Assembly (NCBI RefSeq): GCF_015706575.1
Contig: NW_024037062.1
Span: forward strand, 5,142,811 to 5,206,810
DNA: 64,000 bases
Origin: Patiria miniata
Lineage: Eukaryota; Echinodermata; Asteroidea; Valvatida; Asterinidae
Reading direction: 5' to 3'
Shown here: positions 62,426-64,000 of the stretch, one piece after another
How the letters are laid out: each line of letters begins with the position of its first letter
Position numbering within the stretch: position 1 is the first letter of the stretch
Program-made: the position numbers and the translations under genes
The notes under the pieces: generated by a model
Databases searched by the model: none
What the model was told of the DNA's origin: nothing
Seen by the model: the letters and a program-made list of their open reading frames with translations, nothing else

Positions 62426-64000
62426 GTAACGCGAAGATGTGATTTTTTTCACCCTTTTGAGTTTTGTCAACGTCTTCTTTATGCTGCATAAATTTACATA
62501 AAATAGGTATGCATGTTATGTAATCTACGCTGCTTCAGGACGCCATACTTTATAGCTCTAAAACAAAACGAAAATAGTCTACGGGTGTTTATTAAGTGGA
62601 CGATCACGTGCCCCGTAGCTTACTGACCAATAAACATCCACAAACGTGATTGATGATGGGCAAATACCAATTCGCAATGTATCACCGTGGTATAACAATT
62701 GTACTTGTTGCACATGACTGTATCCTGCACTCTCCCCTTCGGAGCCAAAACCGCTTATTTAAGGCCAGCAATTATTTTGTTGGCAGTTGATGTTTCTGGC
62801 ACAGAGTAGCGTTTAGGCCGAGCCGCTGAATCTGTTCGACTGATTCCGGATCCGCCATGGTTCGCCCATGGTTCGACGGAGAGTCCGCCGGGAGCCTGCG
62901 AGCGAACGTCTGATAAAAAAGCGACCTCGTCCGCAAGCCAATCGGAGCTTACAGGCTGTATGTCATTACAATCTTAGGCAGAAATGTGTCAAAGACTGCT
63001 ACTGGGCCAAAACAAAAAAAGTCAGCTGACCTATTAATCAACATGGCGGCCTCCAGAGAGCGAAAGATTCTGATCTGGGTGGGTCAGGCATGTTCGTCAG
63101 TTTTGAAGTCTTCCAGCGTGTCGACAGAGGAACACAAGACTGAGGCCGGTTGTTGTTTGTGTAGGCCTAACCCTTTTTTCAGCTCTCCATTGGTTACGGG
63201 TAAAGTTGCTTTGGTTACGGGTAAAGTACTTGCGGTCCTGTGTCGAAGATTATGTTCATCACCTACGACATCGGTTTGCCAAAGACACGATACTATAGCC
63301 CCACTGAATGAGCACAATAAATTTGTGGTTTATTTGAAAAAATTTGGAGAGGTAAGTTGTCTATGGTAAATTGCCAAATCAACTCGCATTAAAAGTTGAT
63401 GTTAAACCTCAAACTTAACCGCGTCCGAATCTGTCTTGCGCTGTTAACTTGGTGTTCATCGATTATACTACATAGCGGGAACATGCTGACATAGACCATA
63501 GATGAATAACGTATAGCCGTATATAGCTGCAGAAGCCGTCTCGGACACGGCCCTTTCATAATCCATGGGCTTTTCTTTTCCCCTCCCCCCTTTTTCCGGG
63601 GGGGGGGGCAAGCGCCCCCTTGCCCCCCCCCCCCCCCCCCCCCACGCCCATGCATTCATTGGAAAGTCCACTGGCAACAAGCTTCGAAGCCCGTCGCATC
63701 AAGGCTGAGCCTGTATACTGCCAAATTTACCAATGCCCTACATTTTTTCGGGCAAACAGGACCCATTTTGGACCCTGATTTTATCAAATCTGCTCTTAGA
63801 TAATAGCCCAAAAGCTAGGGAGATGATCCTCGGCTTTATTCGCACTATTTTTAAACTAGAATGTCTCAGTTTTTACAAAAAATTGTGGGGTCACTTTTTA
63901 TGCAAACGACTCGCGTAGAAATGTTTGAAACCCTAATCAAAATTATTGCGCCCGCTGTCGGTCTTATCGCGCCATTCTGATATATCTTCTGTCTAGCCCC
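62426..64000. other. Right end of window
   Basis: No second HYR half was found. A 21-bp unit (TTGGTTACGGGTAAAGT) occurs twice at 63189-63230. An ATG-led frame at 63044 (MAASRERKILIWVGQ) is protein-like but unassigned. Long G and C runs near 63599-63643 look MITE-derived. Confidence 0.5.

Noticed and set aside
63044-63369. ATG-led frame MAASRERKILIWVGQ as a gene
   Set aside because: Start context is plausible, but no domain or splice partner can be shown.

Overview
The window is eukaryotic DNA from an invertebrate animal. It holds one very large gene cut into many short exons with consensus GT/AG borders, introns of about 0.2-4.4 kb, poly-G/poly-C tracts and a mixed load of transposons (hAT-type MITEs, Helitron-like elements, SINE-like pieces, a LINE and a Penelope-like element). 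The domain mix (CCP, HYR, EGF, pentraxin, TSP1) and the repeat mix fit a marine invertebrate, perhaps a deuterostome. I cannot name the species from sequence alone.

Region 1761-51423 (+) carries the 3' 47 exons of a single gene. All exon phases join without conflict: 9,563 coding nt, 3,186 complete residues and then TAA. The 5' end, with start codon and signal peptide, is left of the window. Domain order is CCP x4, HYR, CCP x3, HYR, CCP x3, HYR, CCP x2, HYR x2, CCP, a module I cannot name with a furin-like site, GCC2/GCC3 Cys-rich x3, EGF x21, pentraxin/LamG, EGF x2, TSP1, CCP, a second copy of the module, GCC2/GCC3, one transmembrane helix and a tail of about 75 residues ending in TKL. The sushi-HYR-GCC-EGF-pentraxin order resembles SVEP1/polydom, but the TSP1, the second module and the membrane anchor do not. 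It is probably a large cell-surface adhesion or receptor-like glycoprotein.

The introns hold most of the repeats: a 17-bp minisatellite (8186-8712), several near-perfect palindromes, TIR elements (9829-10768, 18569-19620, 40093-40739), two head-to-tail Helitron-like elements rich in TGACGTCA (25520-27430), and two hAT MITEs with exact 8-bp target duplications in one intron. One of these (34340-34934) landed at a splice donor without destroying it.

Region 51424-64000 is the 3' UTR and then repeat-rich intergenic DNA: a hAT-like MITE remnant, a decayed 5'-truncated LINE (about 54125-56075), a Penelope-like element with an open reading frame of 727 codons (56643-58826) and a hammerhead-like motif in its 3' region, a small inverted-repeat structure with a DIRS-like fossil fragment (61171-61854), and a lone HYR half-exon (62293-62425). 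The HYR exon suggests a second gene of the same type running off the right edge.
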